Position numbers and translations under genes: made by a program
Shown here: piece by piece, positions 25,048-33,650 of the stretch
Layout of the letters: the number at the start of each line of letters is the position of its first letter
How positions within the stretch are numbered: the first letter of the stretch is position 1
Notes under the pieces: model-generated
What the model was told of the DNA's origin: nothing
The model's database searches: none
What the model saw: only the letters and a program-made list of their open reading frames with translations
Origin: Lachnospiraceae bacterium
GTDB lineage: Bacteria; Bacillota; Clostridia; Lachnospirales; Lachnospiraceae
Reading direction: 5' to 3'
Assembly: GCA_022793375.1 (NCBI GenBank)
Contig: JAAWCS010000032.1
Span: forward strand, 1 to 61,917
Length of the DNA stretch: 61,917 bases

Positions 25048-25290
25048 CTATGTTGCCGTTCCCTTGCCTGCATCGAGGTCTTGAATAGCCTTTCTCAGCC
25101 TTGTCATATTTTCTTCGGAATAGAAAGGGTCAACACTCACTTCAAAGGGAATACGCTTCTCTCTGCCTACTTTCCTTGCAAAAATAGAAAACGCCGCACT
25201 CATGGAAAGCCCTAATTCATTGCAAGCCTGCTCCATGCTCTTTTTAACATCTTCATCCAGTTTGAAATTTACATTAACTACCTGTGCCAT
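25048..25290 (-). CDS. RelB/DinJ-family antitoxin (no toxin beside it)
   Basis: This 80-residue protein from ATG 25290 (AAAGGAGTG upstream) begins MAQVVNVNFKLDEDVKKSME, a ribbon-helix-helix DNA-binding segment. A typical DinJ middle follows (CNELGLSMSAAFSIFARKVG) and then VSVDPFYSEENMTRLRKAI. Such antitoxins normally pair with a YafQ/RelE toxin immediately downstream. Here the 280 bp downstream code for no such protein, so the toxin is lost or the gene is a passenger of the mobile remnant. Confidence 0.9.
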   Translation of the reverse strand: MAQVVNVNFKLDEDVKKSMEQACNELGLSMSAAFSIFARKVGREKRIPFEVSVDPFYSEENMTRLRKAIQDLDAGKGTAT

Positions 25291-25599
25291 AACCAACACT
25301 CCTTTCATGCTTTATTATATGCCGAAGGTTGGCAAAACACCCTTCGACGTTGACTGAAACAGAAAAGCCGCCATCAGATGACAGCGGCAATTCCTGTAGT
25401 GTGCGGGCGTTGCCCACGCCCTGCGCTTCGTGGACAACGATTCTGTCCACAAGCTCACGGAACATCGTATCGCTTATCTCATCGGGAGACTTGAATCTGC
25501 GTATCAAGGCGATGAAATGCTCGATGTCAAGGGGTTTCTGGTTCTTTCCAATGTTAATTGAAAACAGATGATTTTTCTGGATAAATGTGGTATACCCTC

Positions 25600-25628
25600 T
25601 TGACATATTTTGTTTTGGCGTGTAACAT
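25600..25628 (+). promoter_or_regulatory. Promoter of TetR gene
   Basis: TTGACA (25600-25605) and TAACAT (25623-25628) with a 17-bp spacer and a TG before the -10. It reads toward the TetR gene. Confidence 0.75.
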
Positions 25629-25629
25629 T

Positions 25630-25650
25630 TGTTGCATAACTTATGTAACA
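25630..25650. promoter_or_regulatory. Candidate TetR operator
   Basis: A 21-bp near-perfect dyad, TGTTGCATAA-C-TTATGTAACA (9 of 10 pairs), starts one base after the -10 box and ends 27 bp before the TetR start. A further TGTAACA half-site overlaps the -10. Autorepression is likely. Confidence 0.7.
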
Positions 25651-25677
25651 TAATTATTTTTGCAAAGAGGGAATCAC

Positions 25678-26235
25678 ATGCCGCCCAAAGTCAAAATAAC
25701 AAAAACCATGATTTTGAACGCTGTTTTGGCGATTACGCGGGAAACAGGATTTGAAAGTGTAAACGCAAGGAGTATCGCCAATAAACTGCAATGCTCCACG
25801 CGCCCCCTGTTTACCTGCTATGAAAACATGGAGGAATTGAAAAAAGATTTTCTTGATTTTGCGTTTGAATACTACAATCAATATGCTGCGAATTACGATA
25901 TATCCACAAAAATAAAGCCTTGCCTGCTTCTGCCGCTTTCCTATATAGCGTTTGCCCAAGAAGAAACATATTTGTTCAAGCTTCTGTTTATAGAAGATAT
26001 GGATTTAGATATGGCAATCGCAAATGATTTTTATAAAGAAATCGGTAATGTGGAAAAGGCAAACCTGTTTTCGGAAAGGATCGGGGTAGAGTTAGAGCGT
26101 GCAAAGAAGATATTTTTAGATTTATTTCTTTATTCTCACGGTATCGCTGTCTTGACTGCAACAGGGAAAATATCCTTGGATCATAAGGATATAGAAAAAA
26201 TGCTGTTAAACTTTTTATCTGCGTTTACAAAATAA
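25678..26235 (+). CDS. TetR/AcrR-family regulator
   Basis: This 185-residue protein from ATG 25678 (AGAGGGA upstream) has an N-terminal TetR helix-turn-helix (ITKTMILNAVLAITRETGFE then VNARSIANKLQCSTRPLFTC) and an all-helical ligand domain. It is AT-rich compared with the chromosome around it and stands in the mobile scar. Its promoter carries a strong dyad. Target besides itself is unknown; only a broken methyltransferase gene follows. Confidence 0.9.
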   Translation: MPPKVKITKTMILNAVLAITRETGFESVNARSIANKLQCSTRPLFTCYENMEELKKDFLDFAFEYYNQYAANYDISTKIKPCLLLPLSYIAFAQEETYLFKLLFIEDMDLDMAIANDFYKEIGNVEKANLFSERIGVELERAKKIFLDLFLYSHGIAVLTATGKISLDHKDIEKMLLNFLSAFTK

Positions 26236-26329
26236 ACAGCCGCATTTGTCCATACCAGAAACAGGCAGATAACGCGGACGACCGGCTAAAAAATCCTTAA
26301 AAATTTTCAAGAAAAGGCAGGCATTCAAA

Positions 26330-26545
26330 ATGAAAACGAACCAATATTTAATCGATTTCTATAATACCTATGATGAGGACAGCCGTCTTGAGCAAAAGCA
26401 TGGCGCCGTTGAATTTCTTACCGCCATGCGATATATACGGAAGTATTTAAAGCCTGGTGATCGTGTGCTTGAAATTGGCGCCGATACGGGACGGTATTCT
26501 CACACGCTGGCACGCGGGGGCCATGCGGTTGCTATTTTAAAAAAA
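26330..26545 (+). pseudogene. Truncated SAM-dependent methyltransferase
   Basis: From ATG 26330 (AAAAGGCAGG upstream) about 68 codons match a class I methyltransferase: YNTYDEDSRLEQKHGAVEFL, then motif I VLEIGADTGRYSHTLARGGH. At about codon 70 the homology stops and an unrelated frame continues to 26665. The rest of the enzyme is gone. The break probably marks the right edge of the mobile scar against the histidine kinase gene. Confidence 0.85.
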
Positions 26546-26661
26546 CAGCCTGCATGCGCCGCTGGCCCTACGCATCACCAGGGCACGAAAACCGGTCACA
26601 ACGCGGCTTTTGCCAAAGACAATATCCAGAGTGGGATGCCGCATTCCGGAAAGGAGCGCCC

Positions 26662-28500
26662 ATGAAACGCCGGACCGGAACGATCTTTCTTCTCAGCTGC
26701 CTTTGCGTGGCCGCTTTGTGGGTCACTTTTTTCGTTCTGAACGCAGCACAGCCCGTGCTTGAAAACGGGCAGGTACTCTCGCGCGAACTTTACTGGGGCA
26801 GCCGTCTGAACGGCTGGCAAGAGGCAGAAGGCGGATGGTCTTTTACGCTGTCCGTGGAACGCGCCCCGGAGACAGAAACCTCCTTCTCTCTGTGGGTTTC
26901 CCGCCTTACCCAGGCTCCGCAGATTTTCTGCAACGGTATCCCTTTGAAACCGGCCGCCGACTGCCCGCAGGAATATCCGCTGCCGGACCAGGAGGACAGT
27001 CTGCATCTCTTTCTTGCAGGCCCTTCGTGTAACGTATACATTGCAAACCGCGCCCATCTGGCACAATGGCTGCGCCTGAAAGGACAGGCAACCTGGGCTA
27101 CGGTTGCGGCCATGGTGGTGTTGGCGGTATACGCGCTTGTGCTCTATGGCAGCAAGCCCTCAGAAAAATATCTTTTGGACTTCCTGCTTTATCAGTCGCT
27201 TCTGCTTTTGTGGGAGGTTTTCCGCGTAATGCCGGAGGTCTGGCAGAATTCGTACCTGGGCCTTGTCATTGGCCGCAGTTTTACTCCGCTGGTTGCCATT
27301 GCCAGCCTGAAATATTGCCTGCGTCTGTCGGAACGCTCTTTGCCGCCCCCGCTGGAAGCCTGCCTGCGCTGGTCGTGCCTGCCTTTGTGGGCGGCCGCCG
27401 CCTACATAATCTCCCAGACCGTCCCGCCCCTGCGCGCCGTTGCCAATGTACTGCTTTATTCGCTGTGCATTGGTGCCCTTTCCTATACGGCGGCCAAAAA
27501 GATCCGCGGCGCGCTGTGGCCGCTCAGCGGCATGATACTGCGGGTCGGGCTCTCGCCCAGCATTCTGCTGCTGCCCTTTTCGTTCGTGTCCACCCGGGAA
27601 AGCCTGCTGTTTTACTTTCTGCGCAATGTCCATTTTATTGATATTCCGCTCTCCCTGGCGATCATGGTGTTCGTCAACCAGAAATTTGCCCGGCAGTTTG
27701 ACGAAAGCGAACGCCTGGCGCGCCATCTGGATGAGCTGGCGGCTCAGCGGACCGAACGGTTAAAACAGCTGCAGGCCGAGCGCCAAAGTATGATAATGAA
27801 TATTACCCATGATCTGCGCACGCCGCTTTTCGTGATGCGCAGCTGTCTGGAAACGCTGGAGGCAAACGCAGATTCCCTGCCGGCGATGCTTCCTATTCTC
27901 AAGGAACGGAGTTCTTTTGTCTCCAGCCTTACGGAGGATTTATTTCTCTTAGTCAAATTACAGGAGGGAAAGCTGATCCTCAGTTTTCAGCGCGAATGCC
28001 TGTCGGAGGTTCTGCAAAAACTTGTAACTTCCCTGGAATTGCAGGCGCGGCAAAAGGGAATTCGTCTCTCGGCCGAGGTGATCCCTCAGCTGTATGTATG
28101 GGGCGACGAAATCCGGCTACAGCAAATTTTTCAGAACCTGATCTCCAACGCCCTGCATTATACGCCGGAGGACGGGACGGTTTCGGTCCAAATGCGGGTG
28201 GAGGGACGGCCGGACGGCGCGGAGGCCGTTCGCTCGGCTTCCCGGACGGACGCTTCGGAGGAGGTCCCTGGCTTTGTCATCGTCTCGGTGTGCGACAGCG
28301 GCAAGGGCATCAGCGACGCCGATGCGGAGCATATTTTTGATCGTTATTTTTATACGAAATCCGATAACAAGCATGATTCCAGCGGACTCGGGCTCTCGAT
28401 CGCCAGAGAACTTACGCTTTTGCATCACGGCGATATCCGCGTCCGCAGCGAGCCGGGACAAGGCAGCGAATTTTTGGTGCGGCTTCCGTTGGTGGATTAA
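26662..28500 (+). CDS. Sensor histidine kinase, 7TM-type
   Basis: This 612-residue protein from ATG 26662 (GGAAAGGAG upstream) has an N-terminal membrane anchor (about 8-28), an outer region of about 100 residues, and roughly seven transmembrane segments between about 135 and 350. It then has a coiled linker and HisKA with the phospho-acceptor His383 (NITHDLRTPLF). HATPase_c follows with N, G1 (VCDSGKGI), F (FDRYF) and G2 (SSGLGLSIA) boxes. Layout resembles 7TMR-DISM kinases. Likely partner is the response regulator at 24072-24761, now separated by the mobile scar. Ligand unknown. Confidence 0.92.
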   Translation: MKRRTGTIFLLSCLCVAALWVTFFVLNAAQPVLENGQVLSRELYWGSRLNGWQEAEGGWSFTLSVERAPETETSFSLWVSRLTQAPQIFCNGIPLKPAADCPQEYPLPDQEDSLHLFLAGPSCNVYIANRAHLAQWLRLKGQATWATVAAMVVLAVYALVLYGSKPSEKYLLDFLLYQSLLLLWEVFRVMPEVWQNSYLGLVIGRSFTPLVAIASLKYCLRLSERSLPPPLEACLRWSCLPLWAAAAYIISQTVPPLRAVANVLLYSLCIGALSYTAAKKIRGALWPLSGMILRVGLSPSILLLPFSFVSTRESLLFYFLRNVHFIDIPLSLAIMVFVNQKFARQFDESERLARHLDELAAQRTERLKQLQAERQSMIMNITHDLRTPLFVMRSCLETLEANADSLPAMLPILKERSSFVSSLTEDLFLLVKLQEGKLILSFQRECLSEVLQKLVTSLELQARQKGIRLSAEVIPQLYVWGDEIRLQQIFQNLISNALHYTPEDGTVSVQMRVEGRPDGAEAVRSASRTDASEEVPGFVIVSVCDSGKGISDADAEHIFDRYFYTKSDNKHDSSGLGLSIARELTLLHHGDIRVRSEPGQGSEFLVRLPLVD

Positions 28501-28549
28501 AAGCGCCCCTTCATGCCGCTTTGCCCATGAGCCGTTCAAAGGGCTTTAT

Positions 28550-30085
28550 TTACGGCAAAATCAGGCTCTGCCCTTCTTTGATTAAATCTGCGTTGCTCAG
28601 CCCGTTCAGCTCTTGTATTTTGGATACCATAGCCTCCGTTCCGTAAAATTTGCGGCTGATCGAGTAAAGGGAATCCCCTGGCTCTACCACATACGTTACC
28701 CCGGTAGAGACCGCCGTTTCCGCCGGGGGCGGGGCCGCCGTCTCCGCGCTTTGCGGCACGGTCGGCTCAGGGCTCTGCCCGTCCGGTATCTGTTCGGCCG
28801 GGGGCTGTCCGGTCGGGTTCTGCCCGTCCGGCGTCTGTCCTTCGGGAGGTTGTCCCGCTGGTGGGTCCGTTCCTGCCTGCGCGGGCGTTTCCGTACCCGG
28901 GTCCTGCATGGCCGGGGTCTCCCCGTCGGCCGCTCCGGGCACGGCCGCCGATTCTGACGGCGCACCCTCGCCGGCCGGTATCGATTCCTGTGAGACGCCG
29001 GGGTCCGCTGCCGGATCCCCTGCGGCCGTTTCCTCCGGCTGGCCGCCGGAGGGCTCGGCGATCGGCTTGTCCCCCTGCGTAGGGTACACATTTCCGGGGA
29101 CTTCCTCTACCACAACCGGACGCGACTGCTCCAGCACTTCTTCCGTATCGCTTTCCGGCTGGCCGGAGACAGGCAGCAGCTGGGACGGATCGATTTGCAG
29201 CTGCTGCAAAATGTCCGCGATTCGGATCCCGCCCTGCTCCCGCTGCATGAGCAGAAAACCGCTCACAAACACGACGGCCGCCATCACCGCGCACAAGCCA
29301 AACAAGCCGCGCCCGCCCCCTTTGGAGGCGTTTTTTTGCTGCTCTTTCTGCGCTTTTTCCTCCTGCTGCCGCTGCATGCGTTCCCGGAAGCTCTCAACCG
29401 GGTCGCCGGCCGCCCCGCCTTTGTTCACCGCGCCGCCGTTTTCAAACGCGCCGTCGCTGCTCCTGGCCGCCGTCTCGGGCTTGTCCGGCCGCCAGGCCGC
29501 TTCCCGCCCGTTTCGGCGTGCCGGCAACTCCTCCTTTTCAATCTGCCGGCGGCTTAAATGGTCCATCATGTATTCCTGCATGGCTTCATTGCGTTCAAAA
29601 TAACACAGATACCCCTGCAGGCGCTCTTCCTCCCGCTGGGTAATCCAGTAGACAATCTCCTCCCCCTCCTCCGTCAGCACAAACAAGAGCGAGCGGGCGC
29701 TGTCCGGGAAAATCTCGCGCGCCGCGGCAAACAGCGCCTGGCGGCGGAACCGGCGGCATGTCCCCTCACACACAAAAATTCCGCACAGTTCCTGCCCGGA
29801 AAAATACGTTCCCAAGGAGCCGTAGGCATCATCCCACGCCTCGTCCGTCATGCGCAGCCGGCCGCCGTCCGTATGGGCCCCCGACATTTCGAGCGCGCCG
29901 CTTATAAAGACGCAGTCGTTACCGCCCTCTTTTTGCCAGCTCCCCACGAGCATGCCGACCGCCCCGTCCTCTTCCCGCTCCTCCTGCAATTTTCTCAAAT
30001 ATGTACCGACATAATCCTCCACATAGGTTTTCAGCCGTTCCTCCCGTCCGCCGATCTGCCGGATGTTTTTGGGGATACGTTCCAT
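28550..30085 (-). CDS. Membrane-anchored LysM protein with proline-rich stalk
   Basis: This 511-residue protein starts at ATG 30085 (GGAAAGGAGAGAG upstream). Residues 1-170 form a soluble cytoplasmic domain of a kind seen in Lachnospiraceae (VGMLVGSWQKEGGNDCVFIS, CGIFVCEGTCRRFR). A charged segment leads to one transmembrane helix (about 262-284, GLFGLCAVMAAVVFVSGFLL). After it come about 180 residues rich in Pro, Gly, Glu and Thr with PPxGQxPxGQ repeats, then a single LysM at about 465-511 (YVVEPGDSLYSISRKFYGTE). It would tether the membrane to peptidoglycan. Function of the inner domain is unknown. Confidence 0.8.
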   Translation of the reverse strand: MERIPKNIRQIGGREERLKTYVEDYVGTYLRKLQEEREEDGAVGMLVGSWQKEGGNDCVFISGALEMSGAHTDGGRLRMTDEAWDDAYGSLGTYFSGQELCGIFVCEGTCRRFRRQALFAAAREIFPDSARSLLFVLTEEGEEIVYWITQREEERLQGYLCYFERNEAMQEYMMDHLSRRQIEKEELPARRNGREAAWRPDKPETAARSSDGAFENGGAVNKGGAAGDPVESFRERMQRQQEEKAQKEQQKNASKGGGRGLFGLCAVMAAVVFVSGFLLMQREQGGIRIADILQQLQIDPSQLLPVSGQPESDTEEVLEQSRPVVVEEVPGNVYPTQGDKPIAEPSGGQPEETAAGDPAADPGVSQESIPAGEGAPSESAAVPGAADGETPAMQDPGTETPAQAGTDPPAGQPPEGQTPDGQNPTGQPPAEQIPDGQSPEPTVPQSAETAAPPPAETAVSTGVTYVVEPGDSLYSISRKFYGTEAMVSKIQELNGLSNADLIKEGQSLILP

Positions 30086-30151
30086 CTTGGCTCTCTCCTT
30101 TCCATTGGGGGCCTCTGCAAGGACGGCAGAAAGCCCCTTCTTTTCAATCCT

Positions 30152-30748
30152 TTAATCCAGGCCTGCCGCCTGTTTCCCCAGCGAATCATACGCGCAGATC
30201 CCCTCGCAGATGCAGTCCGCCAGTTCCATGACCACCGACAGGCGCGTATTCTGCAACAGCAATGGCTCCCAGACGCTGCCGCTTCCTACGATTCCCGTAA
30301 TAAAGACATCGCCTACCGCGCCCAAATTTTTCCGCACGCCCAGCCCCGGCTTCAGGGAGCCAAGACCGACCGTTATATAGCCTACGTGCTCATGGCGGCC
30401 GATCGAAGCGTCGATGGCCACAATCACATGATCTTTGTATTCTTCTTCAATCCGCCCCATCGTCTCTTCCAGGTTGATTGCGTGAACCGGCTGCTCCAGC
30501 GTCCCCAAAAGACAGTTGCTGTCGCCCTGGCGCTCCAGTTTATAGCCTACCAGGGGGCCTAAGCTGTCCCCGGTCGAGCGGTCGCTGCCGATACATAAAA
30601 ACAAAACATCCTTTTTTTCCTGTTCCATCCGTACTTTTTCTACAAAGGCCGCCAGCTGCCGGCCAAACAGCTGCGGTGAAAACCGCGTTCCCGCCTCGTG
30701 ATAATAAGCCAGCCTCTCCTGTGCCAGCTGTCTTGCCTCACTCCACAT
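30152..30748 (-). CDS. yyaC: Sporulation-associated protein YyaC (DUF1256)
   Basis: This 198-residue protein from ATG 30748 (AAGGTG upstream) has DUF1256/YyaC motifs: DVLFLCIGSDRSTGDSLGPL, VHAINLEE, IVAIDASIGRHEHVGYITVG and a C-terminal SVVMELADCICEG. YyaC is structurally related to the germination protease Gpr and is found in spore formers. The open frame to 30934 overlaps the next gene and has no ribosome site. It supports a sporulating host. Confidence 0.9.
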   Translation of the reverse strand: MWSEARQLAQERLAYYHEAGTRFSPQLFGRQLAAFVEKVRMEQEKKDVLFLCIGSDRSTGDSLGPLVGYKLERQGDSNCLLGTLEQPVHAINLEETMGRIEEEYKDHVIVAIDASIGRHEHVGYITVGLGSLKPGLGVRKNLGAVGDVFITGIVGSGSVWEPLLLQNTRLSVVMELADCICEGICAYDSLGKQAAGLD

Positions 30749-30897
30749 ATAATCACACCTTACCATTCGACATTGTCGTTTTATTCTGCCGGCGTTTTCC
30801 CGCCTTCTAACATTCTTTCCATATTTTTCAGAATCAAACGCGGGATTTAGAAGTTCCTCCCCGCCGCCAGATAAAAAAGCCGCCGAATTGTCTTTGG

Positions 30898-31827
30898 TTA
30901 TCGTTCCGGCTCCAGTGTGATCGGCGTGTACCAATACCCGTCCGGCGCATTTCCTCCCAGGGCCAAAAAATACTCAAAGCCAAACAGGCCGGCCGAGAAG
31001 CTTTCCCGTTTCTCTTTTTTTCCCCGCACTCCCAGTATGTACTCCTTTTTCCCGCCCCGCGAGATTCGCCCCAGAATCAGATGTCGGTAATGGTAATAAC
31101 CGTGAAGCAAAAAGCTGTTGCTGCCGTAATGCCACAGCCGCCGCGGCAGATAGCGAATGTCCGCCGGGCGAATCTGCAAAAGCTCGATCCCCCTTTCCAA
31201 AAGTTCGGCCCCGGTTTTCGGATAATACCGGCACAGGCTTTCCCACAAATCCGGTTCCGGCAATCGCGCCACGTCAATGACCTGCAGCTGCCCGCCGTCG
31301 GCCGAAGCGGACTGCGGCGGGCTCATCGGCGCCGCGACGCCGGCAGCCATATCTGCGGAAACGATGCCGGCCGCCGCGCTCTCAGCGGCCGCGCTCACCG
31401 ACGCCGCCGAGACATACACCGGCTTTTCCCGTACCTGCGTGAGAAAATCTCTTATATCCAACTCCTCTTTATCCCAAGCCGCCAAATGGACCGCGTCCGC
31501 CTGCGGCCCTGTCAGCCACAGCCCGCCGCTTTTTTCCAGGCTTATGCCGGAGTCAAACAGGTTGTCTGTCTTTGTGACGGCCGTATACTCTCCCGCGCCG
31601 CCGCGAATGTACAGTTTTCCGACCGAAGCCCTCTGGGGGCCGTCCGGGCCCCAGCTGTAAATCCCCACGTCCAGCTTGCGGCCGTCGCTGCCGTAAATCC
31701 CGCGGACGCAGATCTGCAGACGGCATTTTCCCTCCCTGGCGTCGACCTTGGCAAAGCCTATGTTCCTCCTTCTGCCCCCCGTATCATAAGAAAAAATATA
31801 CGAAAACCAACGCTTAAAGTCTGACAT
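30898..31827 (-). CDS. DUF6128-type hypothetical protein
   Basis: This 309-residue protein starts at ATG 31827 (AGGAGAG upstream). It begins MSDFKRWFSYIFSYDTGGRR, and residues 1-130 form a beta-rich domain (KCRLQICVRGIYGSDGRKLD). An Ala-rich linker (about 135-170) joins it to a C-terminal domain with WHYGSNSFLLHGYYHYRHLI and YFLALGGNAPDGYWYTPITL. This architecture is common in Lachnospiraceae and is annotated DUF6128 as I recall. No function is known. It precedes yyaC on the same strand. Confidence 0.65.
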   Translation of the reverse strand: MSDFKRWFSYIFSYDTGGRRRNIGFAKVDAREGKCRLQICVRGIYGSDGRKLDVGIYSWGPDGPQRASVGKLYIRGGAGEYTAVTKTDNLFDSGISLEKSGGLWLTGPQADAVHLAAWDKEELDIRDFLTQVREKPVYVSAASVSAAAESAAAGIVSADMAAGVAAPMSPPQSASADGGQLQVIDVARLPEPDLWESLCRYYPKTGAELLERGIELLQIRPADIRYLPRRLWHYGSNSFLLHGYYHYRHLILGRISRGGKKEYILGVRGKKEKRESFSAGLFGFEYFLALGGNAPDGYWYTPITLEPER

Positions 31828-32020
31828 ACTCTCACTCTCCTACAAGCTATCTTATGAAAAAAGTGGGACAAATATGAGTAAAAGCCTTGTATTTTTTGCC
31901 GGCATCCCCTAAAATGGTCAGGAGAACGGCGTCCGGGAAATCTTTTCCCGGAAAATACCGTGTAAACTTTCCCGTGCCGCCGGCGCGGCGCACCGACAAG
32001 CCATGAAAAGGACTGGTTCC

Positions 32021-32881
32021 ATGAAGCTTTCCAAAAAAATATATCCTCTTTTGCTGATTCTCCTGGGCAATACCATGTACTGCCTGGGGATTGTGTTTTT
32101 CGTCCTGCCGGCCGGCCTGATTACGGGCGGAACCACTGGTTTGGGACTGTTTTTTTCCCATTTTCTGAAAGTCCCGCTGGGCTTGTTCATCCCTGTATTT
32201 AATATTTTGATGTTTTTAGCCGGGACCTTCATTCTCGGCCGTTCGTTTGCCTTGACGACGATCCTCAGTACGTTTTACTACCCGGTTATTTTTCAGATTT
32301 TACAGACGATTTCCGGCGGCGCTCCTCTTACGTCCGATCCCATGCTCGCTACCGTGTGCGCCGGGCTCCTAGTCGGAGCCGGCATCGGCCTGGTCATCCA
32401 CGCCGGCGCTTCTACCGGCGGTATGGACATCCCGCCCCTGATTTTAAACCGCCTTTTAGGCCTGCCGGTGTCCATCGGGCTGTACGCGTTCGATTTTCTG
32501 ATCCTGATCCTGCAAATGTTTTTTTCCAATACCGAGCAGGTGCTCTACGGCATTGTGATGGTCCTGATCTATACCGCCACGCTCGACCGCATGCTGTTAT
32601 TCGGCAAGGGGCGGGTGCAGGTTACGATCATCAGCCCGCATTATGAAAAAATCAACCGTGCCGTTCAGGATGTCCTCGACCGCGGCGCTACTTTATTTGA
32701 AGTCGAAGGCGGCCACACGCGCACGGAATCCTACGCCGTGCTGACCGTTCTCTCCAAGCGCGAGCTTGTCAGCCTTAAAAACCTGGTGGCCGGAATCGAT
32801 CCGGACGCGTTCTTGATCGTCGGCCAGGTCAACGAGGTCCGCGGGCGCGGCTTTACGATGGATAAGAAATACCGGCGATAA
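32021..32881 (+). CDS. YitT-family membrane protein (DUF2179)
   Basis: This 286-residue protein from ATG 32021 (AAAAGGA upstream) has about five transmembrane segments (GNTMYCLGIVFFVLPAGLIT, GMDIPPLILNRLLGLPVSIG) and a C-terminal soluble DUF2179 domain (about 205-286: QVTIISPHYEKINRAVQDVL, GGHTRTESYAVLTVL, DAFLIVGQVNEVRGRGF). An upstream in-frame ATG at 32003 lacks a ribosome site. Transport role is suspected for the family but not settled. The next gene, plsC, follows at 35 bp. Confidence 0.93.
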   Translation: MKLSKKIYPLLLILLGNTMYCLGIVFFVLPAGLITGGTTGLGLFFSHFLKVPLGLFIPVFNILMFLAGTFILGRSFALTTILSTFYYPVIFQILQTISGGAPLTSDPMLATVCAGLLVGAGIGLVIHAGASTGGMDIPPLILNRLLGLPVSIGLYAFDFLILILQMFFSNTEQVLYGIVMVLIYTATLDRMLLFGKGRVQVTIISPHYEKINRAVQDVLDRGATLFEVEGGHTRTESYAVLTVLSKRELVSLKNLVAGIDPDAFLIVGQVNEVRGRGFTMDKKYRR

Positions 32882-32916
32882 AGATTATTTTATTTTTAAC
32901 CAAGGAGATTTTTGCG

Positions 32917-33624
32917 ATGGAACGAATCCTGCTGATGGTTCTGCGTCTGCTGCCTTTTGTCCCCGGCTGGGCTTTCAAAGTCTGGACCTGGCCCTACAGC
33001 GACAAGCATTCGCTAAACGAAAAGTATGCGCTGCTGCAGCATATCACCCGCCGGGCCTGTCAGGCCGGACGCGTAACCCTCGACGTGCACGGACTGGAAA
33101 ACATTCCCAAACAGTCCGGATTTATCTTTTTTCCGAACCATCAGGGTTTTTTTGACAGCCTGACCTTCCTTGCCACCTGCCCGCAGCCCTTTGGCATCGT
33201 TATGAAAAAAGAAACCGCCAATTGGGTGCTGGTCAAACAGGTACGTCTGCTGTTAAATGCCATTCTGCTGGATCGAAGCAGTCTCAAAAACGCCGTCGAG
33301 GTCATCAGTGAAATGACCGCGCGGGTGAAAAACGGCGAGAACTTTTTGATTTTTCCGGAGGGCACCCGCTCACACCGGGGCAACGAAATCGGCGAGTTTA
33401 AGGGCGGTACGTTTAAAAGCGCCCTCGGCAGCCGCTGCCCGATCGTGCCGGTCGCTCTGATCGACTGCTTTAAGCCGTTTGACATCCACAGCATCAAACC
33501 GGTAACAGTTCAGATTCATTATCTTCCGCCAATCCCTTACGAGGAATACCAGGGGATGCGGACAAAAGAAATTGCCCACATGGTACGCGGGCGGATCGAA
33601 GCCGTGATTAAAGAAAACGCCTGA
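32917..33624 (+). CDS. plsC: 1-acyl-sn-glycerol-3-phosphate acyltransferase
   Basis: This 235-residue PlsC-family enzyme makes phosphatidic acid at the membrane. The catalytic HxxxxD reads NHQGFFDS near residues 71-76, and the substrate motif FPEGTRSHRGNE lies near 147. PIVPVALIDCF is the third block. CAAGGAGAT precedes ATG 32917. It stands in a plus-strand run with yitT and the FNT transporter. Confidence 0.92.
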   Translation: MERILLMVLRLLPFVPGWAFKVWTWPYSDKHSLNEKYALLQHITRRACQAGRVTLDVHGLENIPKQSGFIFFPNHQGFFDSLTFLATCPQPFGIVMKKETANWVLVKQVRLLLNAILLDRSSLKNAVEVISEMTARVKNGENFLIFPEGTRSHRGNEIGEFKGGTFKSALGSRCPIVPVALIDCFKPFDIHSIKPVTVQIHYLPPIPYEEYQGMRTKEIAHMVRGRIEAVIKENA

Positions 33625-33650
33625 TTGACCAGCCGCATAAGGAGTCCTCT

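Larger units (their letters stand above)
25274..25651 (-). pseudogene. Serine recombinase remnant (DUF4368 C-terminal region)
   Basis: The translated segment LDIEHFIALIRRFKSPDEIS then DTMFRELVDRIVVHEA is the DUF4368 tail of large serine recombinases of conjugative transposons. The catalytic resolvase domain and the rest are missing, and the ends do not match the family. It overlaps the start of the antitoxin gene. It marks the site as an old integrative-element scar. Confidence 0.75.

Noticed and set aside
24791..25084. Possible small gene on the plus strand beside the antitoxin
   Set aside because: No similarity to YafQ/RelE toxins, no ribosome site, mixed codon use.
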